This document shows positions 1-7,894 of a stretch of DNA of 39,653 nucleotides, piece by piece. The notes below the pieces were generated by a model. That model was given only the letters and a program-made list of their open reading frames with translations, did not search any database and was not told where the DNA came from. The position numbers and the translations under genes are program-made. The DNA lies in contig JAIBJG010000006.1 of the NCBI GenBank assembly GCA_020029475.1, forward strand, positions 1-39,653. The letters run 5' to 3'. Every line of letters starts with the position of its first letter. The stretch's first letter is position 1. The stretch is from Methanobacteriota archaeon. Its GTDB lineage: Archaea > Thermoplasmatota > Thermoplasmata > RBG-16-68-12.

Positions 1-1109
1 AGGAGGCGGCCGTACGCCGCGAGGGCGGACGCGACGGACGAGTCGCCCACGATCAGCAGCTGCGGCTTCGGCGAATGCGGCTCGATGTAGATGTCCATGG
101 CACCACCGCTGTGACATTCCATCACGTACTCCACGATGCCCTCCGGGACGGGGGCGGCGCCGACGTCTCGCGCGAGCCGCAGGAGCCGCGGGCGTCCGTC
201 CCGCATCGAGGCGAGGGACTCCGCGAGAACGACGGATTCCGCGCAGCTCCCGCCGATCCACCCGAGCATGCCCTTGTCGGGCCGGACGACGGCCTTGTTT
301 CCAGGTCTCCCCGAGGTGGGCTTCACGATGCGGACGACCGTCGCGAGGGCGAACGGCTCGTTGCGGGCGGTGAGGTCGTGGGCGATCGCGAGGACGTCGA
401 CCGTGGGCCGCATGGCGGCTCGGTCCGCGGGGGGCGCCTGGGCTCCGTGGAGGTGAACCCGCGAGGGCGCAATCTGGGCCGCAATCGCCTCCTTGGACTC
501 GCCCCGATCCAGGGCGGCCTGAACGCGCCCGACCTGGTCCTCCGTGTCGACGTCGATCAGGACCCCCGGGTCGTCGACCTCGACCTCCGAAATCTCCCCC
601 GCGTGGCCCGGGAAGATCGCGCGGCATCCCTGGTCCCCGGTGATCTTCTCGATCTCCGAAGAGAGGGACCGGTCGAGGAGCACGGGGTTCCCGCGGGCTC
701 CCCGGTAGGTCGGAATCAGGATCTTCGCGCCGGTCGCGGACCACCGGTCGATGAGGGCGTCGAGGGTCGCAGGGTCGACCAGGGGCTGGTCTCCCAGGAC
801 GACGAGGAACGCCCGCGAGCCCTGGACCGCCGCCCGGACCCCCGCGCGGATCGAGGTGCTCATGCCCTCCGCAAATCGCGGGTTCACGACCGTCCTCGCA
901 CCGTCAAAGGCGACCTCGCGCCGGATCCTCTCGGCGTCGTGGCCGAGAACGACGACGATGTCCCGCACCCGCGACCGATGGACCGCGGACAGGACGTGGG
1001 CGAGGAGCGGTCGGCCCGCGAGGAGGACGAGGGCCTTCGCGCGGCCCATCCGGGTGGACGCGCCCGCCGCGAGCACGATCGCCGACACTCCGGGGTCTTC
1101 CCCCGCCAT
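1..1109 (-). CDS. MocA-like nucleotidyltransferase fused to XdhC/CoxI domain (3' end off window)
   Basis: This frame is missing from the ORF track because it runs off the left edge; I translated it from the minus strand. Residues 1 to about 200 form a MobA/MocA-type NTP transferase with the nucleotide loop LAAGASTRMGRAK, the NPRFAEGMSTSIRAGV segment and GDQPLVDP, as in enzymes that add CMP or GMP to molybdopterin. After a short linker comes an XdhC/CoxI N-terminal domain (GSCAESVVLAESL, then CHSGGAMDIYIEP). XdhC proteins help mature and insert the cofactor of molybdenum hydroxylases. The ATG at 1109 has a strong GGAGGTGAG just upstream and lies one base after the stop of the neighbouring xdhC-like gene, so the two are an operon. 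At least 369 codons are present. Cytidylyl versus guanylyl specificity cannot be told from the sequence. Confidence 0.88.
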   Translation of the reverse strand, partial: MAGEDPGVSAIVLAAGASTRMGRAKALVLLAGRPLLAHVLSAVHRSRVRDIVVVLGHDAERIRREVAFDGARTVVNPRFAEGMSTSIRAGVRAAVQGSRAFLVVLGDQPLVDPATLDALIDRWSATGAKILIPTYRGARGNPVLLDRSLSSEIEKITGDQGCRAIFPGHAGEISEVEVDDPGVLIDVDTEDQVGRVQAALDRGESKEAIAAQIAPSRVHLHGAQAPPADRAAMRPTVDVLAIAHDLTARNEPFALATVVRIVKPTSGRPGNKAVVRPDKGMLGWIGGSCAESVVLAESLASMRDGRPRLLRLARDVGAAPVPEGIVEYVMECHSGGAMDIYIEPHSPKPQLLIVGDSSVASALAAYGRL

Positions 1110-1110
1110 C

Positions 1111-1980
1111 TCACCTCCGCTCCCGCGAGACCGCGACTCTCTCCCGCCCCTCCGCGGGCTTGTGGGGGACGTACTTCCCGTACTTCGTCGCAACGACCTC
1201 CCCGAGGATCGCGAGGGCGAGCTCCGCGGGCGTCTTCGCCCCGATGTCGAGCCCCACGGGCGCGTGGAGTGCGGCGAGGAACGCCTCCGGCACGCCGCGG
1301 GACCGGAGCTCTTCGAGGTTCTTCTGGAGCCGCGAGCGGCTCGCGAGGAAGCCGACGAACCGCGCCTTCGAACGGGAGAGGGCCTCGAGGACCCCCGCAT
1401 CCCTCTCCCCCTTCGTGAGGACGACGACCGAGTCCTTCTTCCCGATCCCGAGGGCCTCCGGGTCGACGACGTCGCTTTCGATCGTCATGTCCGGTGCGTT
1501 CTGGAGGACGGGCATCGGGTCGACAACGACGACCTCAAACCCGAGTTCCTTCCCCATCCGGACGACGGCCTCTTCGATGTCGTCCTTCCCGCCCTGGCCG
1601 ATGACGACGAGTCGCTCCGTGGGCAGCATCGGTTCGATGAACACCTCCAGGGTCCCTCCGCAATCGGTCTCGACGTAGATGTCCTCTTCGCCCGCCGCGC
1701 GGACGAACCCCGCGACCGCAGTCGCCGCGTCGACGAGATGGATCCGGACGACACGGGCTCGACCGTCCCCCATCGCGCGCTCCGCGACCTCGACGACTGG
1801 CCCCTCCGGGCAGCCGCCGCCGAGGGTCCCACCGAGGATGTCGCCCCCCTGGGAGATCACAATCTTGAACCCCACTTTCGCGAGGGTGGAGCCCTCCGTC
1901 CTCGTCACCGTGGCCACGACGAAGGGCTCGCGACGGGACGCCAGATTAGAGAGCAGCGAGGCGAAGTCCGGGGCCTTCAC
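1111..1980 (-). CDS. XdhC/CoxI family molybdenum-hydroxylase maturation protein
   Basis: A full-length XdhC/CoxI protein. The N-terminal domain has REPFVVATVTRTEGST and GGTLGGGCPEGPVVE, then DCGGTLEVFIEP. The C-terminal half is the Rossmann-like XdhC_C domain (RLVVIGQGGKDDIEEAV, FVGFLASRSR, GLDIGAKTPAELALAILGE). Family members bind the molybdenum cofactor and are needed for its sulfuration or insertion into xanthine or CO dehydrogenase-type enzymes. The ORF track starts at 2079, but those extra 33 residues are an out-of-frame reading of the eL40-like copy. I prefer the GTG at 1980, which opens at KAPDFASLLSNL and gives 289 residues. The gene is followed one base later by the MocA-XdhC fusion, so both probably serve one molybdoenzyme that lies outside the window. 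Confidence 0.85.
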   Translation of the reverse strand: MKAPDFASLLSNLASRREPFVVATVTRTEGSTLAKVGFKIVISQGGDILGGTLGGGCPEGPVVEVAERAMGDGRARVVRIHLVDAATAVAGFVRAAGEEDIYVETDCGGTLEVFIEPMLPTERLVVIGQGGKDDIEEAVVRMGKELGFEVVVVDPMPVLQNAPDMTIESDVVDPEALGIGKKDSVVVLTKGERDAGVLEALSRSKARFVGFLASRSRLQKNLEELRSRGVPEAFLAALHAPVGLDIGAKTPAELALAILGEVVATKYGKYVPHKPAEGRERVAVSRERR

Positions 1981-2027
1981 GGCCCGTATAGCAACGATGG
2001 CGGGGGTTATCTCGATTTCCCCGGTGC

Positions 2028-2138
2028 CTACTCCTTTCGAGCTTCTTTCGCCGTCGGGCGAAGATCCCTGCTCCTGCACTTCCGGCAGCGGGTCGCGCGG
2101 ATCGCGTTCCGCGCGTAGCAGTTCATGTGCAATGCCAT
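2028..2138 (-). CDS. Short eL40-like paralogue, N-terminally cut, first zinc Cys replaced by His
   Basis: This is a second copy of the eL40 zinc-ribbon core, about 740 bases from the normal gene at 2769-2918 and too short for the ORF track. Translation from the ATG at 2138 gives 36 residues. They share the block [16 protein letters not shown] with the normal protein and end in the same KEARKE. The N-terminal 14 residues of eL40 are missing. The first Cys of the C-x2-C...C-x2-C site is His here (HMNC versus CMNC), caused by small nucleotide changes near the start. The frame is open and a GGAGG lies close upstream, but I see no good TATA box. It could be a working zinc-variant paralogue or a decaying duplicate. 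It sits 47 bases before the xdhC-like gene on the same strand. Confidence 0.55.
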   Translation of the reverse strand: MALHMNCYARNAIRATRCRKCRSRDLRPTAKEARKE

Positions 2139-2210
2139 GCTCCTCCGATGCACGGGGGGTTTGGGCGGTGGCGGCTCACGATGCATGGAGCGCACAACTA
2201 GCAGCCTCCC

Positions 2211-2218
2211 TTAAGTAA
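2211..2218 (+). promoter_or_regulatory. TATA-like box of the ribbon-helix-helix gene
   Basis: TTAAGTAA is an A/T island in GC-rich DNA. Its centre lies about 28 bases before the ATG at 2242, the same spacing seen at other promoters in this window. This favours a leaderless start at 2242 over the ATG at 2218, which overlaps the box. Confidence 0.5.
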
Positions 2219-2241
2219 TGGCGGCGCAATACGCGTATTAC

Positions 2242-2583
2242 ATGCAACGCGAGCGTCTTACGAAGCCCACGACGTCGATCCGCCTCTCGGCGGAACAACT
2301 CCGGGATGTCGACGAACTCGTACGGCGAACCGGCATGAAATCCCGGACGGAACTCATCGAACGTGCGATCGAGCGCTACATCGAGGATTTGAAGGGATCA
2401 AAAGTCCTGGTACTGAGGGAGTGGACCCCAACGAAAGCGAAGGCGGCGGTCGTGAAATTCCTCAAAAATCGGCCATCCGCGTACGTGTCGGATATCATCG
2501 AGGCCCTCGGGATGGAGCCCGACCTCGCGTTTCGGACCGTCGACACGTTGCTCAGGGAGGGCGCCGTTGACCGAGCTGCGTGA
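2242..2583 (+). CDS. Ribbon-helix-helix (CopG/Arc-type) regulator with C-terminal winged-helix-like segment
   Basis: The N-terminal part is a ribbon-helix-helix domain: strand TTSIRLSAEQL, then helices DVDELVRRTGMKSRTELIERAIERYIEDL. Such proteins bind DNA as dimers through the strand. Residues after about 60 (TPTKAKAAVVKFLKNRP, then VSDIIEALGMEPDLAFRTVDTLLREGAVDR) look like a small winged helix. The ORF track starts at 2218. I prefer the ATG at 2242 (113 residues), because the TATA-like TTAAGTAA overlaps the upstream ATG and the protein from 2242 begins just before the ribbon. A small frame-overlapping ORF with its own ribosome binding site follows. The target is unknown; it could regulate itself or act as an antitoxin-type partner. 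Confidence 0.82.
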   Translation: MQRERLTKPTTSIRLSAEQLRDVDELVRRTGMKSRTELIERAIERYIEDLKGSKVLVLREWTPTKAKAAVVKFLKNRPSAYVSDIIEALGMEPDLAFRTVDTLLREGAVDRAA

Positions 2584-2743
2584 GCCAGGCGATTCCGTCG
2601 TCGGGGAGAAGCTCGTCGCATGGGGCAAGAAGATTGGCCGGGTCCACTTGATCTCCGGAACGTCGGCCCATCGCGCCCAAAGCGTCTACGTATGGGGAGC
2701 CCCTGCGAAGTGTCGAATCGACATTGCCGTTCGGTTGCGGTAG
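2567..2743 (+). CDS. Small overlapping ORF after the RHH gene, hypothetical (TTG start)
   Basis: A 58-residue frame not in the ORF track. The TTG at 2567 is preceded by GGGAGG at ideal spacing and overlaps the last 17 bases of the RHH gene, as expected for translational coupling. The product (TELREPGDSVVGEK..., VHLISGTSAHRAQSVYVWG..., ending RIDIAVRLR) has balanced composition and looks like a real protein rather than a shadow. I recognise no family. It could be the partner of the RHH regulator, or a C-terminal extension of it reached by frameshift. Confidence 0.42.
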   Translation: MTELREPGDSVVGEKLVAWGKKIGRVHLISGTSAHRAQSVYVWGAPAKCRIDIAVRLR

Positions 2744-2768
2744 GTTCGGAGGGGGCAAGCGGGCGGCC

Positions 2769-2918
2769 TTACTCCTTCCGGGCTTCCTTCGCCTTCGGGC
2801 GGAGCTCCGTGCTGTGGCACTTCCGGCAGCGGGTCGCGCGGATCGCGTTCCGCGCATAGCAGTTCATGCAGATCATCTTGATCAGGAGCCGCTTCTCGGC
2901 TTCCGGGAACCGCGCCAT
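2769..2918 (-). CDS. rpl40e: Large ribosomal subunit protein eL40
   Basis: A 49-residue eL40 protein, a small zinc-ribbon component of the archaeal and eukaryotic large ribosomal subunit. The zinc site is C17-x2-C20 and C31-x2-C34 ([19 protein letters not shown]), followed by the basic tail [12 protein letters not shown]. Length is normal for the archaeal family. The ORF track buries it at the end of a 434-residue shadow frame; the ATG at 2918 is the family start. Upstream on the minus strand is TTCATAAC about 30 bases from the ATG and no Shine-Dalgarno, so it is probably leaderless. A truncated second copy lies at 2028-2138. Confidence 0.93.
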   Translation of the reverse strand: MARFPEAEKRLLIKMICMNCYARNAIRATRCRKCHSTELRPKAKEARKE

Positions 2919-3044
2919 CGGAGGGAGGCCCAATCCCCTCCGGGTTATGAAGGCTTCGGGCGGGAGGGCCACCGATCTCCGCTTCTCGTGTCCCCCGGCC
3001 CGCCACAGGGTTGATGCCCTTCGAGGGCGGTGAGGGGGGTCCGC

Positions 3045-3593
3045 ATGGCTCCGGCCCAGACCGCGAAGGCGTACCTCGGAAAGACTTCTCCGCGATTCCG
3101 CGAGGTCCACGCCTCCCTCGGGCGCTCCATCGAGGACCTCTTCCCCGACGCCCGGAGCGCGTTCGAACATGGCATGCCGGGTTGGAGGATCCCCCGGCCA
3201 CGGCGGGTGGACCCCGCCTCCGTGAAGGGCACGATCGACCCGAACTGGGTCCACGTATTCCTCGCGGAGCGGAAGGCGGGGATCACCCTCAACCTCTGGA
3301 ACCCCGTGGACGTCGGCGGCTTCCGCAGGCGCAAGCGCGAACTCGAGCGGGCGGGGTTCAAAGTGATGGTGGGATGCCTCCAGTTCAACCGGAAGTCCGC
3401 GTATCCGATCGGCCTCGTTGTCGAAATTCTCCGAGACGTCAAGAAATCGCTCGAGGAAGACGGACGGGACACTGCGGGTGGGGTCGAGGGGGGCAGCCGC
3501 ACACCGACGCGAGGGAAGGACCCGGATCAAGCAGCCCTCCTCCGCGAGCTCGATGAGTGGTCGTCGGAACCGCCGATGGATGGCGGGGACTGA
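3045..3593 (+). CDS. DUF1801-like (YdhG-type fold) protein
   Basis: A soluble protein of 182 residues from the ATG at 3045, which follows a G-rich GAGGGGGGT; the ORF track uses a GTG 15 bases earlier. The segments [49 protein letters not shown] and [16 protein letters not shown] match the general plan of DUF1801/YdhG-like proteins. These have a small alpha/beta fold related to frataxin-like iron chaperones, and their role is unsettled. The C-terminal 50 residues are polar and probably disordered. It lies tandem with the TfoX-N gene, another small fold often found near regulators. No catalytic residue can be named. Confidence 0.65.
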   Translation: MAPAQTAKAYLGKTSPRFREVHASLGRSIEDLFPDARSAFEHGMPGWRIPRPRRVDPASVKGTIDPNWVHVFLAERKAGITLNLWNPVDVGGFRRRKRELERAGFKVMVGCLQFNRKSAYPIGLVVEILRDVKKSLEEDGRDTAGGVEGGSRTPTRGKDPDQAALLRELDEWSSEPPMDGGD

Positions 3594-3635
3594 GGCCGAC
3601 TCAATCTTCTTGAGCCGGCGCGGGCTCGCGGGGCC

Positions 3636-3998
3636 ATGTCGTACTCGGCGCCCCAGGCCGCCCGGGTCCGGAAGGCCCTGGGGAGCCGTCCCGGGCTCAC
3701 GGAGAAGGAGATGTTCGGAGGGGTCGCCTTCCTCCTCGACGGGAACATGGCCGTCGGCGTCCGGGACGAGGACCTCATCGTTCGCGTGGAGCCCGGAGAA
3801 ACGGTCGCCCTGCTGAAGGAGCCCGGTGCGAAGCCGTTCACCCTCGCGGGGCGAGGGGGGATGGCGGGGTGGCTCCTCGTGGATCCCGAGGGGTACGAGA
3901 GCGAGGCCGGCCTTCGCACCTGGATCGCCCGCGGGGTCGCGTACGCGTCGTCGCTGCCCGCGAAGAGCGGGGCGGGCAAGTCCAAGTCGAAGCGGTGA
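3636..3998 (+). CDS. TfoX N-terminal domain protein
   Basis: A 120-residue protein that is almost entirely a TfoX/Sxy N-terminal domain: [41 protein letters not shown], then a [23 protein letters not shown] segment typical of stand-alone TfoX_N proteins. The C-terminus is short and Lys/Ser-rich ([10 protein letters not shown]). In bacteria the domain is part of the Sxy/TfoX competence regulator, but isolated archaeal copies have no defined role. Only ten bases separate its stop from that of the convergent DyP peroxidase. Confidence 0.82.
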   Translation: MSYSAPQAARVRKALGSRPGLTEKEMFGGVAFLLDGNMAVGVRDEDLIVRVEPGETVALLKEPGAKPFTLAGRGGMAGWLLVDPEGYESEAGLRTWIARGVAYASSLPAKSGAGKSKSKR

Positions 3999-4008
3999 CG
4001 CCTGCCGC

Positions 4009-5394
4009 TCAGAGTCCCTGGAGGAAGGGGAGGCTGGGGGCGAAGAAGTACTCGCCTCCCCGCAACCGGACATGGTCCCCGAAGTTGAACAACCGCCGGC
4101 CGATGAACCGTCCGGACCGGCCCCACTCCCGGGGCCATCGCTGCACCGCCCTCGGGTGCTGCCCGATCAGCGCGTCATCCCCCGTGTTCAGTCCCGGGAC
4201 GATCCGGAACTCCGGGAAGTTCGGGTTGTCGACCCAAGTCCGCTGGATGAACTCGAACTGGCGGGAGATGTCGCTCTGGAAGGCCTGGAACAGGAGGCCC
4301 ACCTCCCCGGAGACGGGGGGACGGATCCCGTAGGGGATCCCCCGCCGCACGATCCGCCGCTTCCGTTCCTCCACCAATCCAAGAGCCGCGTTCGACCCCC
4401 GCTGGTTCGCCTTCCGGATGTGGGCGTGGAACGGGCACCGGTTCCCGGTCGGGTCGTCGGGCAGGTACGTGAAGTCGTTGAACGCGCCGCGACCCTTGCT
4501 CGCCTGGAGGGTCACCGGGGTCCCGTCCTTGAACCGCCCCACGACGAGGGCCCCCGCGAGGGGCTCCGTCACGGCGAGGCGGGTCGCGAGGGCGGACACC
4601 CGCGCGTTGAATCCATCGACATCCTGTCGCAGCTTCCGGAAGACGAAGTAGCTGCCGACGCTGTCCTCCACGTCCGTGTGCGGGTCGTCGACGAGGACGA
4701 GGCCCAGGGGAGCGGAGGGGTCCCAGTGGGCCACCCCGTCCCGACGCTCCCGGTCGATGTCGTCCTTGAGGAAGAGGGGCTGGCTCCGGGCATCGATGTA
4801 CCCGAAGTGCTCGATCGCCTCCCCGTTCGCATTCCGCAGGACCGTGCCGCCCTCGACCGCCAGGACCGTGGCGATCCCCTGGAGAGCCTGGGAGACCGCC
4901 TGGGTCTTCGCCTCCACGGCGGCCGCGGAATCGTCCGCGAGCGCGACGAGCGCGTCGATTCTCCCGCGATACGGCTCCTCCCAGTCCGAAGGCATTGGGT
5001 CCCGGTTCCTCGCGAGGAGGGAGAACTCCCGGTGTTTCATGCCGTTCCGGAACGAGGCGCCCGCGGGGCCGAAGGCCGCGGTGTCGACCCCGAGCGCCGC
5101 GTAGCCCGTCGCGGAGAGGTAGAGGTTCGCGAACATCCCGCCCGTCGCACCGCGTCCGCGGAACGCCGTCGCGGTGTCGATCTGTTCTCTCGCGGACGTG
5201 ACCTCGTCCCGGGCGAACCCGCGGACCCAGGACCGGACGGCGGCGCGGTCCCCGGTGAACCGGAGGAAGAGATGGTCGGACTCCTTCCGGCCGTGGGGCT
5301 TCAGGACGTTCCCCTGGAGGTTGTCGAGCATCCGGTGATACTTCGGATCCGCGGGGTCGATGTCGGTGTCGTTGAGGTCGACGGCCACGGCCAC
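4009..5394 (-). CDS. DyP-type heme peroxidase
   Basis: A 461-residue dye-decolorizing-peroxidase family protein. The proximal heme ligand is the His of [14 protein letters not shown]. The distal motif, usually GxxDG, reads GYIDARSQP, keeping the catalytic Asp but with Ala for the second Gly. Other family blocks are [11 protein letters not shown] at the N-terminus, [13 protein letters not shown], and [19 protein letters not shown] followed by a long C-terminal extension with TWVDNPNFP and [14 protein letters not shown]. There is no signal peptide, so it is probably cytoplasmic. The start is a GTG at 5394 with TTCTAATCG about 28 bases before it. Family members use peroxide to oxidise dyes, phenolics or metals. 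Archaeal copies are uncommon, so lateral transfer is possible, though its codon use matches the neighbours. Confidence 0.88.
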   Translation of the reverse strand: MAVAVDLNDTDIDPADPKYHRMLDNLQGNVLKPHGRKESDHLFLRFTGDRAAVRSWVRGFARDEVTSAREQIDTATAFRGRGATGGMFANLYLSATGYAALGVDTAAFGPAGASFRNGMKHREFSLLARNRDPMPSDWEEPYRGRIDALVALADDSAAAVEAKTQAVSQALQGIATVLAVEGGTVLRNANGEAIEHFGYIDARSQPLFLKDDIDRERRDGVAHWDPSAPLGLVLVDDPHTDVEDSVGSYFVFRKLRQDVDGFNARVSALATRLAVTEPLAGALVVGRFKDGTPVTLQASKGRGAFNDFTYLPDDPTGNRCPFHAHIRKANQRGSNAALGLVEERKRRIVRRGIPYGIRPPVSGEVGLLFQAFQSDISRQFEFIQRTWVDNPNFPEFRIVPGLNTGDDALIGQHPRAVQRWPREWGRSGRFIGRRLFNFGDHVRLRGGEYFFAPSLPFLQGL

Positions 5395-5421
5395 CCGAGG
5401 GGCGGGGCGATTAGAAAGCTC

Positions 5422-6201
5422 TTACGTCTTGAGCTCGCGGCGACGAAACAACACGGTCGCGACGATGGAGCCGATGACGAAGTACCCCGCGAAGACCGCG
5501 AGGGACGTCGCCGCGTCCGGGACGAACCCGAACCCCGGCGGGCCACTGGACGTGCCCAGCACGTTCGAGATGATCCCCGCGGCTTCGTTCGGAAGAAACC
5601 ACGGCGACACCTTCCCCACCTGGAGGAGCGCGCCCACGATGGTGAAGATTAGGGTGAAGAGGAAGAACGTCAGGACGGTCGCGGAGATTGTTCCCTTCAG
5701 GATGGAGGAGAGCAGGAACGCGACCCCGGTGACGCACGCGACGTATGCGAGGGCGTACACCGCGGAGAGGGCGACCTCCCACGAGAGGGTCTTCGTGATC
5801 GCGAGCGCGGCGACGCTCGCGACCCCGTAGTACAGGAACACAATCAGCCACGATGCGGCCAGGCTCGCGAGGAGCTTCCCGAGGACGATCGTCTCTCGCC
5901 GCACGGGGTTCGGGAACAGGAAGTATCCTGTCCGCTTCTCGTGCTCGGAGCACAGCGCGTCCGCCGCGAACAGGACTCCGCACAGGACGGCGAGGAGGCT
6001 CGTGAAGCCCGCAAACGTCCCGACGAACGCGTTCGGGCTCGACGGGTACGCAGACCCGAGCGCAGGCGGGAGGCCGAGGATCAGCCCGATGATCAGGGCG
6101 AGGAGGACGGCCATCCCGAGGAGCCGCCGGCTCCGGAGGTACTTCCGGAGCTCGTACGATGCGACGACGAACGCCTGCCGGAGGTCCTCCTTGGCGGTCA
6201 C
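5422..6201 (-). CDS. ABC-2 type transporter permease
   Basis: A 259-residue membrane protein with about six transmembrane segments (first LLGMAVLLALIIGLILGL, last LAVFAGYFVIGSIVATVLF). The short cytoplasmic N-terminus and the segment KRTGYFLFPNPVRRETIVLGKLLAS are typical of ABC-2/NatB-like export permeases. The GTG start at 6201 overlaps the stop of the ATPase gene by four bases (GTGA), so the two are translated together and form one transporter. The substrate is unknown. The ORF track extends this frame to 7044, but that part is a shadow of the ATPase gene. Confidence 0.88.
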   Translation of the reverse strand: MTAKEDLRQAFVVASYELRKYLRSRRLLGMAVLLALIIGLILGLPPALGSAYPSSPNAFVGTFAGFTSLLAVLCGVLFAADALCSEHEKRTGYFLFPNPVRRETIVLGKLLASLAASWLIVFLYYGVASVAALAITKTLSWEVALSAVYALAYVACVTGVAFLLSSILKGTISATVLTFFLFTLIFTIVGALLQVGKVSPWFLPNEAAGIISNVLGTSSGPPGFGFVPDAATSLAVFAGYFVIGSIVATVLFRRRELKT

Positions 6202-7136
6202 TGCGCGGTCTCCTTGATCTGTTCGAGATAGAGCTGCTCGAGGGCCGTGCCGACGGGCCGGAACGCGGTGAGCGGGAGCCCGCTCCGGACGATCGCGCTG
6301 ATCACCGCCGCCTGGACCTCCGGCCCGCCGGAGAGGTGGATCTCCACGACGCCGTTCCCGGAGTCCGTCGCGCTCTTCACGCCGGGGAGCCCGCCGATCC
6401 ACACGAGCTCGTCCGGGTTCAGCGGCGCGAGGAACACCGCCTGGAACAGGGTCGCCTCCGCGCGCTTCGCGAGCTCGTCGAGGGTTCCCTGGAGGAGGAG
6501 TTTCCCGTGGTCGATCAGGGCCGCGGCGTCGCACACCTCCGTGACCTCGCCGAGGAGGTGGGAGCTCATGAAGATCGTCCGGCCCTCCCGCTTCAGGGAT
6601 TTCACGATGTCCCGGACCTCCGCCATCCCCCGCGGGTCCAGGCCCGACGTCGGCTCGTCGAGGATCAGGAGGTCCGGCTCGTGGAGGAGGGCCTGCGCGA
6701 CCGCGAGCCGCTGCTTCATGCCCTTCGAGAACGTGTCCACGCGTTTGTCTCCCCAGCCCGTGAGCTTCACGGTCTTCAGGACCGCCTCGGAGCGGGCCGC
6801 GAGGGCCGCCTTGGACATCCCCCGGAGCCGCCCCGCGTACGCGAGGACCTCGAGGGGGCTCAGATATCCGTAGAACTCCGGGGTCTCGATCACGGTCCCG
6901 ACCTTCCGGAGGGCCTGCGTCGGCTTCCGCTGGACGTCCACGCCGAAGAGGGCCGCCTGCCCCCGAGAGGGGCGGATCAGGTTTGTGAGGATCTTGATCG
7001 TCGTGGACTTCCCGGCCCCGTTCGGCCCGAGGAAGCCGAAGCACGTCCCCGCGGGGATCGTGAGGTCGAGGGACCCGAGGGCGGTGAACGTGCCGTAGTC
7101 CTTCCCAAGACCTTTCATTACGATCGGCTCCGTCAC
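6198..7136 (-). CDS. ABC transporter ATP-binding protein (ABC-2 / DrrA-NatA type)
   Basis: A 312-residue ABC ATPase with Walker A GPNGAGKST, signature FSKGMKQRLAVAQALL (a KG variant of LSGGQ common in this subfamily), Walker B and D-loop LLILDEPTSGLDPRG, and switch His in MSSHLLGE. The roughly 90 C-terminal residues after LIDHGKLLLQGTLDELAKR resemble the accessory domain of DrrA/CcmA-type ATPases. The GTG start at 7136 has TTATCT about 30 bases upstream, which suggests a leaderless message. It drives the permease encoded immediately downstream. The substrate cannot be inferred. Confidence 0.92.
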   Translation of the reverse strand: MTEPIVMKGLGKDYGTFTALGSLDLTIPAGTCFGFLGPNGAGKSTTIKILTNLIRPSRGQAALFGVDVQRKPTQALRKVGTVIETPEFYGYLSPLEVLAYAGRLRGMSKAALAARSEAVLKTVKLTGWGDKRVDTFSKGMKQRLAVAQALLHEPDLLILDEPTSGLDPRGMAEVRDIVKSLKREGRTIFMSSHLLGEVTEVCDAAALIDHGKLLLQGTLDELAKRAEATLFQAVFLAPLNPDELVWIGGLPGVKSATDSGNGVVEIHLSGGPEVQAAVISAIVRSGLPLTAFRPVGTALEQLYLEQIKETAQ

Positions 7137-7183
7137 GACGCGCGCCTACCCGGCGGGGAGATAAGAGGGTTTCGACGCGGTTC

Positions 7184-7855
7184 CTACGAATGCGAGAACT
7201 CCGCGATCACCGCGGCGTGGTCCCGCTGGAACGGGTCGAGGGGCACGGTCCCGAGGACGTGGAGTCCCTTTTTCCGGAGGGCAGACTCGACGGTGCGGTA
7301 CACAGCGGCGGGCTCCCGCGCGACGTCGATGCTCCGGGACTTCACGATCAGGATCACTGTGCCGTCCGGGTTCAGGAAGCGGAGGTTCCTCTCCAGAATC
7401 TCGACCTGGTCCCGCTGCGCGATGTCCTGATACACGAGGTCGACGCGGCCCACGGTCCCCGCGTACGCGTCCGGCTTCGACGCGTCCGCAAGGATCGGCA
7501 GGACGTTGTGGCGGGCCTCCGCGAGGTCGAGGAGCTTCTGGAACACGCGGCGGGAGACCTCCACCGCGTACACGGTGCCCTCGAGGACGATGTCGGAGAC
7601 GTGGCTCACCGTCGTCCCGCTCGCCGCGCCGAGGTAGAGGACCTGGGACGACCGCTGGAGCGGGAGGATCTTCCAGCCCTTCAGGAGGAGGGCCGCGAGC
7701 TTGCTCCGCCGCGGGTCCCACTGCCGGTACTCGATCCCGCGGAGAGTGACGAGGCGCTCGCCATAGACGTCGCGCCCCGGCGTGAGGTTCTCCGTGTACA
7801 GGTTCCGGCCGTCCGTGAAGGCCCTGGAGACACCGAGGGGACGGAGCTCGACCAC
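7184..7855 (-). CDS. flpA: Fibrillarin-like rRNA/tRNA 2'-O-methyltransferase
   Basis: A 223-residue fibrillarin, the SAM-dependent enzyme of archaeal box C/D RNPs that methylates rRNA or tRNA ribose at guide-RNA-chosen sites. Hallmarks are the N-terminal DGRNLYTENLTPGRDVYGE, then YRQWDPRRSKLAALLLKG, the SAM loop VLYLGAASGTTVSHVSD, YAVEVSRR, and the catalytic strand VDLVYQDIAQRDQ followed by LIVKSRSID. Length is normal. In many archaea flpA is next to nop5; here it follows three TPR genes and no nop5 is in the window. The start is a GTG with a weak TTCAAG box about 30 bases before it, though it also lies 40 bases after the TPR operon and may be read from it. Confidence 0.95.
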   Translation of the reverse strand: MVELRPLGVSRAFTDGRNLYTENLTPGRDVYGERLVTLRGIEYRQWDPRRSKLAALLLKGWKILPLQRSSQVLYLGAASGTTVSHVSDIVLEGTVYAVEVSRRVFQKLLDLAEARHNVLPILADASKPDAYAGTVGRVDLVYQDIAQRDQVEILERNLRFLNPDGTVILIVKSRSIDVAREPAAVYRTVESALRKKGLHVLGTVPLDPFQRDHAAVIAEFSHS

Positions 7856-7894
7856 GGACGCGCGATTCCCGCCGCGGGCTTGAACGTTCCCGCC

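Noticed and set aside
1874-1879. Further ACTTTC hexamer
   Set aside because: It lies inside the xdhC-like coding sequence, with no C-tract or TATA box after it.
1981-2079. N-terminal extension of the XdhC-like protein in the ORF track
   Set aside because: It is an out-of-frame reading of the eL40-like copy; family homology begins after the GTG at 1980.
2769-4073. 434-residue minus-strand ORF
   Set aside because: Only its last 49 residues (eL40) are real; the rest is antisense to the DUF1801-like and TfoX-N genes.
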